52,092 bases of DNA from a virus, in IMG/VR virus record IMGVR_UViG_3300047380_001099, positions 1 through 52,092 of that record; one strand, 5' to 3'. Below are positions 24,408-31,772 of the stretch, piece by piece. The notes below the pieces were generated by a model. The model made no database searches. It saw only the letters and a program-made list of their open reading frames with translations, and was not told where the DNA came from. Within the stretch, counting starts at the first letter, position 1; each line of letters begins with the position of its first letter. The position numbers and the translations under genes were made by a program.

Positions 24408-24785
24408 GTGCCTAGAAAAAAGAATTATTTAAATAACAAAGACCTTTATAATGAGATTGTAAAGTCTAAAGAGTTAGATAAACTAACTCCAACTGCAGAA
24501 AAAATGTTTATATTACTTGCAGAACGAACAATAAATAAATTGACTTATGTGAGTGGAGATGATCGTAATGATTGCCTTCAGTTTGCATTATTAGATCTAT
24601 TAAAATACTGGAGAAATTTCAATCCTAAATACCCTAATGCATTTGCCTATTTTACAGAGATTGCAAAAAGAGGATATGCTAAAGGTTGGAATAAGATACA
24701 CCCAGTAAAATATAAAAACACAATGTCTATTGATAGAGTTAATACATCTGGATCAGATAGCGACGGTGGAATGTTTAACATTTAA
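24408..24785 (+). CDS. gp55: Late-promoter sigma factor (gp55-like)
   Basis: The start is set at GTG 24408; the in-frame GTG at 24366 falls inside the terminator stem. The 125-residue product reads RKKNYLNNKDLYNEIVKSKE, equal in pattern to T4 gp55 YNYVNNKELLQAI, then FALLDLLKYWRNFNPKYPNA FAYFTEIAKRGYAKGWNKIH, like T4 HNFDETKYKNPHAYITQA. It confers late-promoter recognition on host RNA polymerase in T4. It is shorter than T4 gp55 (185 aa) and lacks the long C-terminal linker; the tail ends GGMFNI, possibly a reduced clamp-binding end. It is the best candidate reader of the GATATATAA sites. A rare GTG start just after a terminator suggests low or controlled expression. Confidence 0.72.
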   Translation: MPRKKNYLNNKDLYNEIVKSKELDKLTPTAEKMFILLAERTINKLTYVSGDDRNDCLQFALLDLLKYWRNFNPKYPNAFAYFTEIAKRGYAKGWNKIHPVKYKNTMSIDRVNTSGSDSDGGMFNI

Positions 24786-25259
24786 ATGTCAATAAAAAAT
24801 CTACAGCCTAGTCAAAATTCAGGATTTATACAAGGTTATTACAATCCAAAAAATCCAGAAAAGTATATTGGACCTACACCAATCATATATAGATCCTCGT
24901 GGGAACGCAAGTTTATGATAATGTGTGATAATAAAGATAATGTAGTAAAGTGGTCTAGTGAGCCTGTAGAGATTAAGTATATATGGTCATTTGATAAAAG
25001 AGAACATAAATACTATCCTGATTTTTATATGAAGACAAAAACTGAAGAAGGCTTTGAAGAATTTTTAGTAGAAATAAAACCAGAGGCGCAAATTAAAAAA
25101 CCAAGCCCTCCTACTAAAAAATCACAAAAGGCACTTAAGTCATATAAGTTTTTGGCAGAGCAGTTTATAAAAAATCGTGATAAATATGTATATGCTAAAG
25201 CATGGGCAGAAAATAGAGGTTGGAGGTTTATAGTCTTAACAGAGAAGACATTAAAATAA
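24786..25259 (+). CDS. gp4: Head completion protein (gp4-like)
   Basis: 157 residues against 150 in T4. IYRSSWERKFMIMCDN, then EIKYIWSFDKREHKYYPDFY and FLVEIKPEAQIKKP give the E...PD-(x)n-ExK arrangement of PD-(D/E)xK nuclease folds that gp4 proteins keep. The C-terminus (WAENRGWRFIVLTEKTL) is typical. gp4 (gp50/gp65-type head completion) prepares filled heads for tail joining. ATG follows immediately after the gp55 stop and the stop abuts the next ATG, so the three genes are co-translated. Confidence 0.75.
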   Translation: MSIKNLQPSQNSGFIQGYYNPKNPEKYIGPTPIIYRSSWERKFMIMCDNKDNVVKWSSEPVEIKYIWSFDKREHKYYPDFYMKTKTEEGFEEFLVEIKPEAQIKKPSPPTKKSQKALKSYKFLAEQFIKNRDKYVYAKAWAENRGWRFIVLTEKTLK

Positions 25260-25874
25260 ATGGGTAAAATTAAAAACGACATAAAGGAGTTAATTAAAGA
25301 AAATCGCAGTAAGACGAAGGCTATGCTTAAGTCTAGATTGTGGTTTGAAAAAGCATCTATAGCAATGCGCGATAATTCTGTTGCATTTACTAGAGATCCA
25401 TTTAAACCAGGTATGATCTATGTATTTAGATATGATAAACCTAAACATATTGCAACACTACCATGGTGGGATAAAAACCCAGTAGTGTTAGCATTAGATC
25501 CAACAGATGCTGGAAATGATTGTGGTATTAATTTAAACCTATTACCAGTTGATGTTAAAGAAGATTTATTAGATTTAATTTATGAAAGAATGAAAGGTTT
25601 AATTAAATCAGCTTCATCTGGTAATAAAATGTATAATGCAAAAACACAAGCTCCAATAAAATTAGATTATAAAGGAGCTAAAAAGTTTTTAGATGATTTT
25701 GGCCTAGGTTTTGCAATCAGACAATATATTCCAAACCTTAAACAAAATCAAAAAGTAGTCTCTTATGAAAACTGGGCTCAAATAGCAATGTGTGACTTTT
25801 TAGAGTTAGAAGGCATCACAGTTAACGAGCTTAGACAGCAGTTTAGTAACTACTTAAAGAATAAAGATATATAA
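25260..25874 (+). CDS. Conserved T4-like structural/assembly protein, unassigned (204 aa)
   Basis: Starts directly after the gp4 stop. A basic N-terminal helix is followed by PGMIYVFRYDKPKHIATLPW WDKNPVVLALDP and GINLNLLPVDVKEDLLDLIY. I remember this Y-x-F-x-Y-D...LP-(W/Y)-(W/Y)-D pattern from cyanophage and marine myovirus hypothetical proteins near head and neck genes. In T4 gene 53 follows gene 4, but no similarity to gp53 is seen. Its stop overlaps the proposed late promoter of the portal gene. The exact role is unknown. Confidence 0.6.
   Translation: MGKIKNDIKELIKENRSKTKAMLKSRLWFEKASIAMRDNSVAFTRDPFKPGMIYVFRYDKPKHIATLPWWDKNPVVLALDPTDAGNDCGINLNLLPVDVKEDLLDLIYERMKGLIKSASSGNKMYNAKTQAPIKLDYKGAKKFLDDFGLGFAIRQYIPNLKQNQKVVSYENWAQIAMCDFLELEGITVNELRQQFSNYLKNKDI
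25866..25874 (+). promoter_or_regulatory. Proposed late promoter (GATATATAA) before portal
   Basis: Exact motif, 23 bases before the gp20 ATG. It overlaps the last codons (Lys-Asp-Ile-stop) of the preceding gene, so coding and promoter constraints coincide. Confidence 0.45.
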
Positions 25875-25897
25875 TTAGAATAGAATAATAAGATATT

Positions 25898-27496
25898 ATG
25901 GCAGGATTCACAGAAAATAGAAACGGACCGTTAAGTACTAACAGCAGGCCTTTTAGCATTTCCAATGCTTTAAAGACTCTCTCGTCATTTGGTATGAGAT
26001 ACGATGACCTCGTTTTAAGACAGTCACAGGCTATTGGACCAATGGAAGCAGAAATAGGCTATGGCCAAATTAATCCGCTTGGTTTAGACAATGATGACAT
26101 CTATGGAGCATTTGCAGCCATGTCAATGACCGACATTAATCTTAAAAAGAATATTCCGTTTTTTGATAATGAATATACTAGCAAAAGAGATGAGCTTAGA
26201 AAGTTTTCACAAAATGATGAGGTTGAAGATATATTAGATATACTTTGTGATGAGACTATTGTATATGATGAAAAAAACTTCTTCTGTCAACCTGAAATTT
26301 TAGGTCTAGATATATCTGAGCAGGTTGAAAAAGACCTTAACAAATACTTTAGACAAATCTATCACTACTTTGGATTTAATACAGATCAATCAGCTTGGTA
26401 CTATTATAGAAAATTCTTAGTAGATGGTTATCTTTCGTTTGAGATTATTTACTCACCAGATCAAAAAGAGATTATTGGATTTAAAGAATTAGATCCAACA
26501 ACAATTATACCAGGTTATAATCATGATGATGGTAAGAAAGTTTGGGTACAATATAAAGACGATCCAGTTCGAGAAAGAAAACTTTATGACTCACAAGTAA
26601 TTTATATTTCTTATTCTTCTATAACAACTGCAAGTAGAGTTAGTTATGTTGAGAGATTAGTAAGAGCATTTAACTTGTTAAGAATCATGGAACATACCAG
26701 AGTAATCTGGGCTGTAACAAATGCTTCATTCAGAATGAAGTTTATTATCCCGGTTGGTGGTAAATCTAAAACAAGAGCAAGACAATCACTTGCACAATTA
26801 ATGAATTCATATAAAGAGACTGTTGACTTTGATTGGGAATCAGCTTCACTTTCAACTGATGGTAAGCCAATGCTACAATTTAGTAAAGAATATTGGTTAC
26901 CAAGTAAAGAGGGAGAATCTCCAGAGATTGAAACTATTGGTGGTGAAGGTCCAGAATTAAATGACACTGAAGCACTTAAATATTTCTCAGATAAATTAAA
27001 ACATGTTTCTAAAATTCCTTACTCAAGATTCTTATATGAAGATGGTGGTGGAGATTTTAACTTAGCAGCAGATGGTATGATTAGAGATGAGATTAAGTTT
27101 GGTAAGTTTATCAAGCGTTTAAGATCTACATTCCAAGAAATTCTTGTTAAGCCTCTATTTATACAAATGTGTCTTAAATATCCAGAGTTCACTAACGATC
27201 CTCAATTTAAAACTCAAGTAGCACTTAGATTTAATGAAGAGAATGTATTTGCTGAAATGAAGAACATGGAAATCATGGGAATGAGATTAGAGTTTATTGG
27301 TAATATGAGAGACTCTCTAATGACAACTAACCAAGAGACTATGGAAGAAGAATACTATTTCGATCAAGAGTATTTAGTTAAAAAGTACTTAAAACTTTCT
27401 GATGATGAGATTAGAGCTAATGAGGCTGCTAAATCTAAAAAGTCAAAAGAAGAGGCTGAAGAGCCAGAAGAGGAAGACGACGGAATGGGCTTTTAA
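25898..27496 (+). CDS. gp20: Portal protein (gp20)
   Basis: 532 residues against 524 in T4. Portal signatures are clear: EILGLDISEQVEKDLNKYFR, GYLSFEIIYSPDQKEIIGFK ELDPTTIIPG, SYVERLVRAFNLLRIMEHTR, and SKEYWLPSKEGESPEIETIG GEGPEL followed by KLKHVSKIPYSRF. The dodecamer occupies the special vertex, nucleates prohead assembly and is the DNA entry/exit channel bound by gp17. The C-terminal tail is very acidic (EEAEEPEEEDDGMGF). It heads the capsid assembly set portal-core-protease/scaffold-capsid in T4 order. Confidence 0.95.
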   Translation: MAGFTENRNGPLSTNSRPFSISNALKTLSSFGMRYDDLVLRQSQAIGPMEAEIGYGQINPLGLDNDDIYGAFAAMSMTDINLKKNIPFFDNEYTSKRDELRKFSQNDEVEDILDILCDETIVYDEKNFFCQPEILGLDISEQVEKDLNKYFRQIYHYFGFNTDQSAWYYYRKFLVDGYLSFEIIYSPDQKEIIGFKELDPTTIIPGYNHDDGKKVWVQYKDDPVRERKLYDSQVIYISYSSITTASRVSYVERLVRAFNLLRIMEHTRVIWAVTNASFRMKFIIPVGGKSKTRARQSLAQLMNSYKETVDFDWESASLSTDGKPMLQFSKEYWLPSKEGESPEIETIGGEGPELNDTEALKYFSDKLKHVSKIPYSRFLYEDGGGDFNLAADGMIRDEIKFGKFIKRLRSTFQEILVKPLFIQMCLKYPEFTNDPQFKTQVALRFNEENVFAEMKNMEIMGMRLEFIGNMRDSLMTTNQETMEEEYYFDQEYLVKKYLKLSDDEIRANEAAKSKKSKEEAEEPEEEDDGMGF

Positions 27497-27514
27497 TATT
27501 AAATAATTGAAAAA

Positions 27515-27523
27515 GATATATAA
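27515..27523 (+). promoter_or_regulatory. Late-promoter motif immediately before the core-protein start
   Basis: Exact GATATATAA, but only 3 bases before ATG 27527. By T4 geometry transcription would begin at or after the ATG, so it either gives a leaderless message or serves no role for this start. Confidence 0.35.
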
Positions 27524-27526
27524 AAT

Positions 27527-27874
27527 ATGAAAAATTTAAAAACATTTGAGGATTTTATCTCAACTAGAGTACAAGAAGACGCTTTAAAGGCCGGAGAAGA
27601 ATCTGATCTTTATATTGATGACGTAAAACTGGATTCTGGTAAAAGCATTAAATCAGCAGAGATTCTAGGAAGTATTTTAGCTAAGTCTACTGAGAAAGAA
27701 TTCAAGCAATATTTCTATGATGAGTATGGCGAAGGTGCATTTGCAGAGGGTGAAATTGACCAACTTGTAAAGATGTATAATGATTATAAAACGGAAGAAG
27801 CTGAGAAGGAAAAAGAGGAAGAAGGCGACGCTGAAGGAGAGGGAGAAGAGGACGACCCGCTAGCCGGGATATAA
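27527..27874 (+). CDS. Prohead core protein (gp67/68-like) with capsid-targeting N-terminus
   Basis: 115 residues. The N-terminus MKNLKTFEDFISTRVQE matches the capsid-targeting pattern, and the last 35 residues are almost all Glu/Asp/Gly/Lys (EKEKEEEGDAEGEGEEDD). T4 places the short, very acidic gp67 and the gp68 core proteins between gp20 and gp21. This gene has that position and that composition, so it is probably a minor core protein cleaved by gp21 during maturation. No sequence alignment to gp67 can be shown by eye. Confidence 0.6.
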   Translation: MKNLKTFEDFISTRVQEDALKAGEESDLYIDDVKLDSGKSIKSAEILGSILAKSTEKEFKQYFYDEYGEGAFAEGEIDQLVKMYNDYKTEEAEKEKEEEGDAEGEGEEDDPLAGI

Positions 27875-27901
27875 TACCATGATATTTCGATAATAAATGA
27901 T

Positions 27902-27912
27902 GATATATATTA
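27902..27912 (+). promoter_or_regulatory. Proposed late promoter (GATATATATTA) before protease/scaffold
   Basis: A one-step variant of GATATATAA, about 21 bases before ATG 27934, in a 59-base non-coding gap. Confidence 0.4.
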
Positions 27913-27933
27913 AAAATAAGAAAAACACCAAAT

Positions 27934-30045
27934 ATGAAAAATAAGCATAATTTGCTGATTGTTGAGAAGTCAACATCTGCATTAACGGCGGTGGCTTCTG
28001 AAAACAAAGACTATGTTTTAGAAGGTGTTTTTGGTCAAATAGATCAAAAAAACAGAAACAATAGAATCTATACTGAGAGCGAATATGTTCCTCAGATTGA
28101 GGCTCTACAAGCTAAAATTCAGTCTTCTAAGCTTTTAGGAGAATTAGACCACCCGACACAATTTGATACATCTTTAAAGAATGTATCTCACGTTGTAGAA
28201 GAATTATTCTATGATAAAGAATCTAAAGAAGTAAGAGGTAAAATCAGATTATTAGATACAGATGCTGGTCGTCAGGCTAAAGCTCTTGTAGATGCTGGAG
28301 TACCTTTACAGATTTCTTCTAGAGCTGCAGGTGCGGTAGAATCTAATGGTAAGGTTAAAATTAAGCAATTATTTACTTATGATTTAGTTGCAGATCCTGG
28401 ATTTGAAAATGCAGAGCTAACTAGAGTTAATGAATCATACGGTTATTCTAATGATGATAGTCTTTTTATTTATGAAATGCACAAAGACGCTCCAACTTTA
28501 GTTGAAAATATTGAAAATCAAAACACAAACATACAAATAAAAGAAAACAAAAACATGGCAGACTTTGTAAAGGCTGAAGATTTCAATAAGTACTCTGAGT
28601 ACCTTGCAAATGAAATCAAGTCACTTAAAGAATCAATCGGTGCAAATGGAGAAACAGAAGCAACCGATATTAACAACGTAAAGGCACATAATAATCATAT
28701 TGTTGATAATGTTAATACATTAACAGAATATGTAGAAATGTTAGCCGAAAAATTAGATCAAAACATTCAGTACTCAGAGCATATTGCTGAAAAAACTGAT
28801 CAAAACATTCAGTATTCAGAGCATGTTGCTGTTAAATTAGATGAAAGCATTTCTTATACTGAACACGTATCTGAAGCAGTTTCTAAAGTAAAAGATTTTG
28901 CTAACTATTTAGCAGAAGCACATAATGATGGCGTTGAATCTAAAGAAAACTTAGTTGCTTATGTTGAATACTTAAAAGAAAATTTACAGTCAGTTTCAGA
29001 ATACACTGAATATATTGCTGAAGCTTTAAACGAGACAGTTGAAGAGGAAGAAGTAGAAGAAGAAGTTGAAATTAACGCTGAAGCTGAAGAAGCTAAAGAA
29101 GAAGAGGTAGAAGCAGCTGATAAAGTTGAAGGCGAAGAAGTTGCCAAAGAAGTTGCTGAAGAAGTTGCTGAAGAGGTTACTGAAGAAGAAGATCCGGCAA
29201 AGGGAAAAGACGAAGCTGAAGATAAAGAAGAAATCGAAAACATCGGTGATAATTCAGAAGAAGGTGATGTTGAAGGTGAAGAAAACGGAATTGAAGGTGA
29301 AGAAGTTGTAACTAAAGACGAAGAAGAACTAGAAGAAATTGGAGATAATGCACCAGAAGGTGATGTTGAAGAGGAAACTGGAGATTCTACTGAAGCTGAA
29401 GAACTTGAAGACGAAACAGAAACATCTGATTCTGAAATCGAAGATGAAACTAAAGAAGTTGAAGCTGGCGAAGGTGATGAAGAAGCTGAAGGCGAAGAAG
29501 GAGCATTAGATCCTTTAGAGGCTTACAAAAATGAAATCTCTTCTAAATTAGACGCTTTAGTTGAAACTGCAACTAAAAAAGAGAATGAGAATCCATCATT
29601 CTTTAAAGTTGTATCTTCTACAACAAGAGAAAAATATAATGAATTAACTGAATCTGCTAAGACTGATGTTAGAAATACTGTTTCTAAGAGAGGTTTCATG
29701 ACAGAATCTGAAATAGTATCATTAATGAATAACGCACAACTAATTGTAGAAAGTGCAGGTCAACAACCTTTATTCATTAGCGCAATGCCAACAGAATATG
29801 CTGAAGCATGGGCAAACTTATCAGAAGCTAAGCAGAATCAAATTGTAGCACAATCTAAATACCATAGTTTAAATACTGAATATCAAGTTGCTAATTTCTG
29901 GCAAACTAGAGATTTAAGAGAAGCTCCGGTTAAAATGGAGAAAGTAGCAATGGTTAGTGAATCTAAAGAAGTTGAAGCTAAAGATGATACTCTATATGAT
30001 GTATCAAATTATGCAGATGCATTCAAGAAAAGATTTAACAAATAA
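27934..30045 (+). CDS. gp21-gp22: Prohead protease (gp21) fused to scaffold (gp22)
   Basis: 703 residues. Residues 1-190 are gp21-like: VLEGVFGQIDQKNRNNRIYT, catalytic His in LLGELDHPTQ (H73), Ser in QISSRAAGAV (S128/S129) and LVADPGFENAEL. From about residue 208 (MADFVKAEDFNKYSEYLANE) the sequence becomes a long helical scaffold. A degenerate 14-residue YxE(H/Y)(I/V)AE unit recurs about eight times, including two near-identical copies in DNA at 28756 and 28798. Then come about 190 very acidic residues and a conserved-looking C-terminal domain (TTREKYNELTESAKTDVRNT). In T4 these are separate genes 21 and 22. A linker rich in Asn/Lys reads through what looks like an old intergenic leader. Confidence 0.85.
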   Translation: MKNKHNLLIVEKSTSALTAVASENKDYVLEGVFGQIDQKNRNNRIYTESEYVPQIEALQAKIQSSKLLGELDHPTQFDTSLKNVSHVVEELFYDKESKEVRGKIRLLDTDAGRQAKALVDAGVPLQISSRAAGAVESNGKVKIKQLFTYDLVADPGFENAELTRVNESYGYSNDDSLFIYEMHKDAPTLVENIENQNTNIQIKENKNMADFVKAEDFNKYSEYLANEIKSLKESIGANGETEATDINNVKAHNNHIVDNVNTLTEYVEMLAEKLDQNIQYSEHIAEKTDQNIQYSEHVAVKLDESISYTEHVSEAVSKVKDFANYLAEAHNDGVESKENLVAYVEYLKENLQSVSEYTEYIAEALNETVEEEEVEEEVEINAEAEEAKEEEVEAADKVEGEEVAKEVAEEVAEEVTEEEDPAKGKDEAEDKEEIENIGDNSEEGDVEGEENGIEGEEVVTKDEEELEEIGDNAPEGDVEEETGDSTEAEELEDETETSDSEIEDETKEVEAGEGDEEAEGEEGALDPLEAYKNEISSKLDALVETATKKENENPSFFKVVSSTTREKYNELTESAKTDVRNTVSKRGFMTESEIVSLMNNAQLIVESAGQQPLFISAMPTEYAEAWANLSEAKQNQIVAQSKYHSLNTEYQVANFWQTRDLREAPVKMEKVAMVSESKEVEAKDDTLYDVSNYADAFKKRFNK
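28525..28557 (+). promoter_or_regulatory. Internal translation start for free scaffold (ATG 28555)
   Basis: The A-rich stretch before ATG 28555 ends AAAAGAAAACAAAAACATGG. That is the same leader style as true starts here, for example AAAAAAACAAAAAACATG at gp45. It is in frame with the protease and would yield a 496-residue scaffold starting MADFVKAEDF. The arrangement resembles the lambda C/Nu3 nested protease-scaffold gene pair. Confidence 0.6.
28756..28840 (+). repeat. 42-bp tandem repeat in the scaffold region
   Basis: GATCAAAACATTCAGTA starts at 28756 and again at 28798, a 42-base period encoding DQNIQYSEHIAEKT and DQNIQYSEHVAVKL. Weaker copies flank it, so the array probably grew by in-frame duplication. 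Confidence 0.75.
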
Positions 30046-30051
30046 TTTATA

Positions 30052-30060
30052 GATATATAA
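30052..30060 (+). promoter_or_regulatory. Proposed late promoter (GATATATAA) for the capsid gene
   Basis: Exact motif, 90 bases before the capsid ATG 30151. It is the longest leader in the set, with a purine-rich A-tract (AACAAAAAAAACG) just before the start. Confidence 0.5.
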
Positions 30061-30150
30061 TTAACAAACAAAACATCGACGATAAGGGTGACAGAAGCAG
30101 AAAGCCCAATAAATGTCGAATATAAACAACAAAAAAAACGATCATTAAAA

Positions 30151-31620
30151 ATGGCAAATTTATTAAACGAAGCTGAGATCAGAAGTACATGGGCACCGAT
30201 CATTTCGGAAGCTACAGGTATCAATGAATCTAGCAAATTAGCATGGATGTCGACTTACTGTCACAACCATAAACTTTATGAGGACGCGAACATCATGACG
30301 CTCTCAAACAACCCTGGTCCAATGAACTTGGCTGGTATGGGTGCTGTATCATTCCCTAGCGCAATCTCTAACGGAGCTGGTGCAAACGGTAACGGTGCAG
30401 GTGGTAACGGTTCTGGAGACAAAGCTCCAACACTTTTACCTTTAGCAATGCAAGTTGCTGCTCAAACTATCGGTTTAGACTTAGTACCAGTAATTCCAAT
30501 GGCTGGCCCAATGGGATTATTATCTTACCTTGATTTCGTATACGAAGGTGGAACTCTTGAATTAGGTGGAACAGCTCCAACTTATGTTAAGGCTACAGGT
30601 GATTTAGAAGATATCGTTGCAGGTGCTGGAAACGGTGCACACGAATATGTTGGTGAATCTAGAATTGACGGAGACGCAATTTTCAAAGTAGGTACATTAG
30701 TAGCTGCTAACGTAAAGTTAGATTTAGTAGCTGCTGGTTACTCTAACGTTGCATTAGTTACTGCATTAGAAGATCACGTTCCTGGATTCTCAGGTGCTGG
30801 TGTATCTAATGGTAAAGCTAGTTACGAACCAATGACAAGAGAAGATGGTGAAAGAACTGCTGACAAAGTAATGGGTCTTTCTTTATTCTCTAAAAGTGTT
30901 GCTGCTGAAACTTTCCAAGTTGCTGCTGCAGTTACTAGAGAACAAGTACAAGATTTAAAACAATTCGGTGTAGATGCTGTTGCTCAAGTAGAAGCAGTTT
31001 TAACTAACGAATTAACTCAGTCTATTAACACTCACATTTTAGGTAAAATGAGAGCTATCGCTGAAGGTGGAATTACTGACTTCACATTAGATTACTCAGT
31101 AGGTGGAAACACTTACGGTGATGTAAACAGAAGAATCCTTACTCACATTCTTGCTGCTGCGAACTTAATCGCAAACAGAGGACGTAGAGGTGCTGGTAAC
31201 TTCGCTGTAGTTGATGCAAAAGTTGCTTCAGCTTTACAAGCAGTTGCTGGTTTCGTACCAAACCCAATGGCTAACACATTTAACCAAGTTGCAGGAGCAA
31301 TCTACCCAGTAGGTTCTGTTGCAGGTGTAAATGTTTACACTGATCCAAATCAACCATTTGATGGTGAAACTGTTTTAGCTGCAAATTCTGATTTTACTGC
31401 TGACACACTTGCTCACGAAGTATTAGTTGGTAGAAAAGGTGACGGTAACGGTGCTGGATTAGTATTCATGCCTTACTTAATGGCTGAATCAGTACAAGCA
31501 ATTGCTGAAGGAACTATGGCTCCTAAAGTAGCTGTTAAATCTAGATACGCTCTAGTTGAGGCTGGATTCCATCCTGAAACTCAATACCAAAAATTCTTTG
31601 TTGGTGGCGTAGCACTTTAA
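30151..31620 (+). CDS. gp23: Major capsid protein (gp23)
   Basis: 489 residues from ATG 30151 (a GTG at 30088 is in frame but its leader peptide looks non-coding). The HK97-fold T4 capsid pattern is visible: LPLAMQVAAQTIGLDLVPVI PMAGPMGLLSYLDFVYEGG, VAAAVTREQVQDLKQFGVDA, NRGRRGAGNFAVVDAKVASAL and the C-terminal GAGLVFMPYLMAESVQAI, VAVKSRYALVEAGF. The first 28 residues hold three sites fitting the gp21 consensus (I/L)-x-E before A/G/S: LNE|A, ISE|A and INE|S. Removal of a short propeptide by the upstream protease is therefore expected. Codon use is richer in GCT and GGT than in neighbours, as for highly expressed genes. Confidence 0.94.
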   Translation: MANLLNEAEIRSTWAPIISEATGINESSKLAWMSTYCHNHKLYEDANIMTLSNNPGPMNLAGMGAVSFPSAISNGAGANGNGAGGNGSGDKAPTLLPLAMQVAAQTIGLDLVPVIPMAGPMGLLSYLDFVYEGGTLELGGTAPTYVKATGDLEDIVAGAGNGAHEYVGESRIDGDAIFKVGTLVAANVKLDLVAAGYSNVALVTALEDHVPGFSGAGVSNGKASYEPMTREDGERTADKVMGLSLFSKSVAAETFQVAAAVTREQVQDLKQFGVDAVAQVEAVLTNELTQSINTHILGKMRAIAEGGITDFTLDYSVGGNTYGDVNRRILTHILAAANLIANRGRRGAGNFAVVDAKVASALQAVAGFVPNPMANTFNQVAGAIYPVGSVAGVNVYTDPNQPFDGETVLAANSDFTADTLAHEVLVGRKGDGNGAGLVFMPYLMAESVQAIAEGTMAPKVAVKSRYALVEAGFHPETQYQKFFVGGVAL

Positions 31621-31670
31621 TCTTTAATTAGATGAAGTTATACTCTAACAATTAGAATATATTTTATAAG

Positions 31671-31699
31671 AAGGCCTTCCGTTTGGAAGGCCTTTTTTT
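31671..31699 (+). terminator. Strong intrinsic terminator after the capsid gene
   Basis: AAGGCCTTCC (31671-31680), GTTT loop, GGAAGGCCTT (31685-31694), then a run of T. A perfect 10-bp stem. Confidence 0.95.
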
Positions 31700-31726
31700 A
31701 TTTTGTAGAAAACAAAAAATTAAGGG

Positions 31727-31735
31727 GATATATAA
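31727..31735 (+). promoter_or_regulatory. Proposed late promoter (GATATATAA) after the capsid terminator
   Basis: Exact motif preceded by GGG, 37 bases before ATG 31773. Its position just after a terminator is what a true promoter of the next gene would need. Confidence 0.55.
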
Positions 31736-31772
31736 TCTAATAATACTTACATTAAACAAAAAAGTAAACAAT

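Noticed and set aside
26227-26236. GATATATTA inside the portal gene
   Set aside because: It is internal to coding sequence, differs from the motif and has no start downstream; treated as chance.
28959-29243. Serine-rich frame on the minus strand
   Set aside because: It is the antisense shadow of the Glu/Ala-rich scaffold codons.
30088-30150. GTG-initiated extension of the capsid gene
   Set aside because: The extra peptide looks like translated leader; ATG 30151 has the A-rich start context used throughout this genome.
31683-31772. TTG-initiated extension of the repeat protein
   Set aside because: It begins inside the terminator hairpin and spans a late-promoter motif; ATG 31773 gives the MKLRKKL start.
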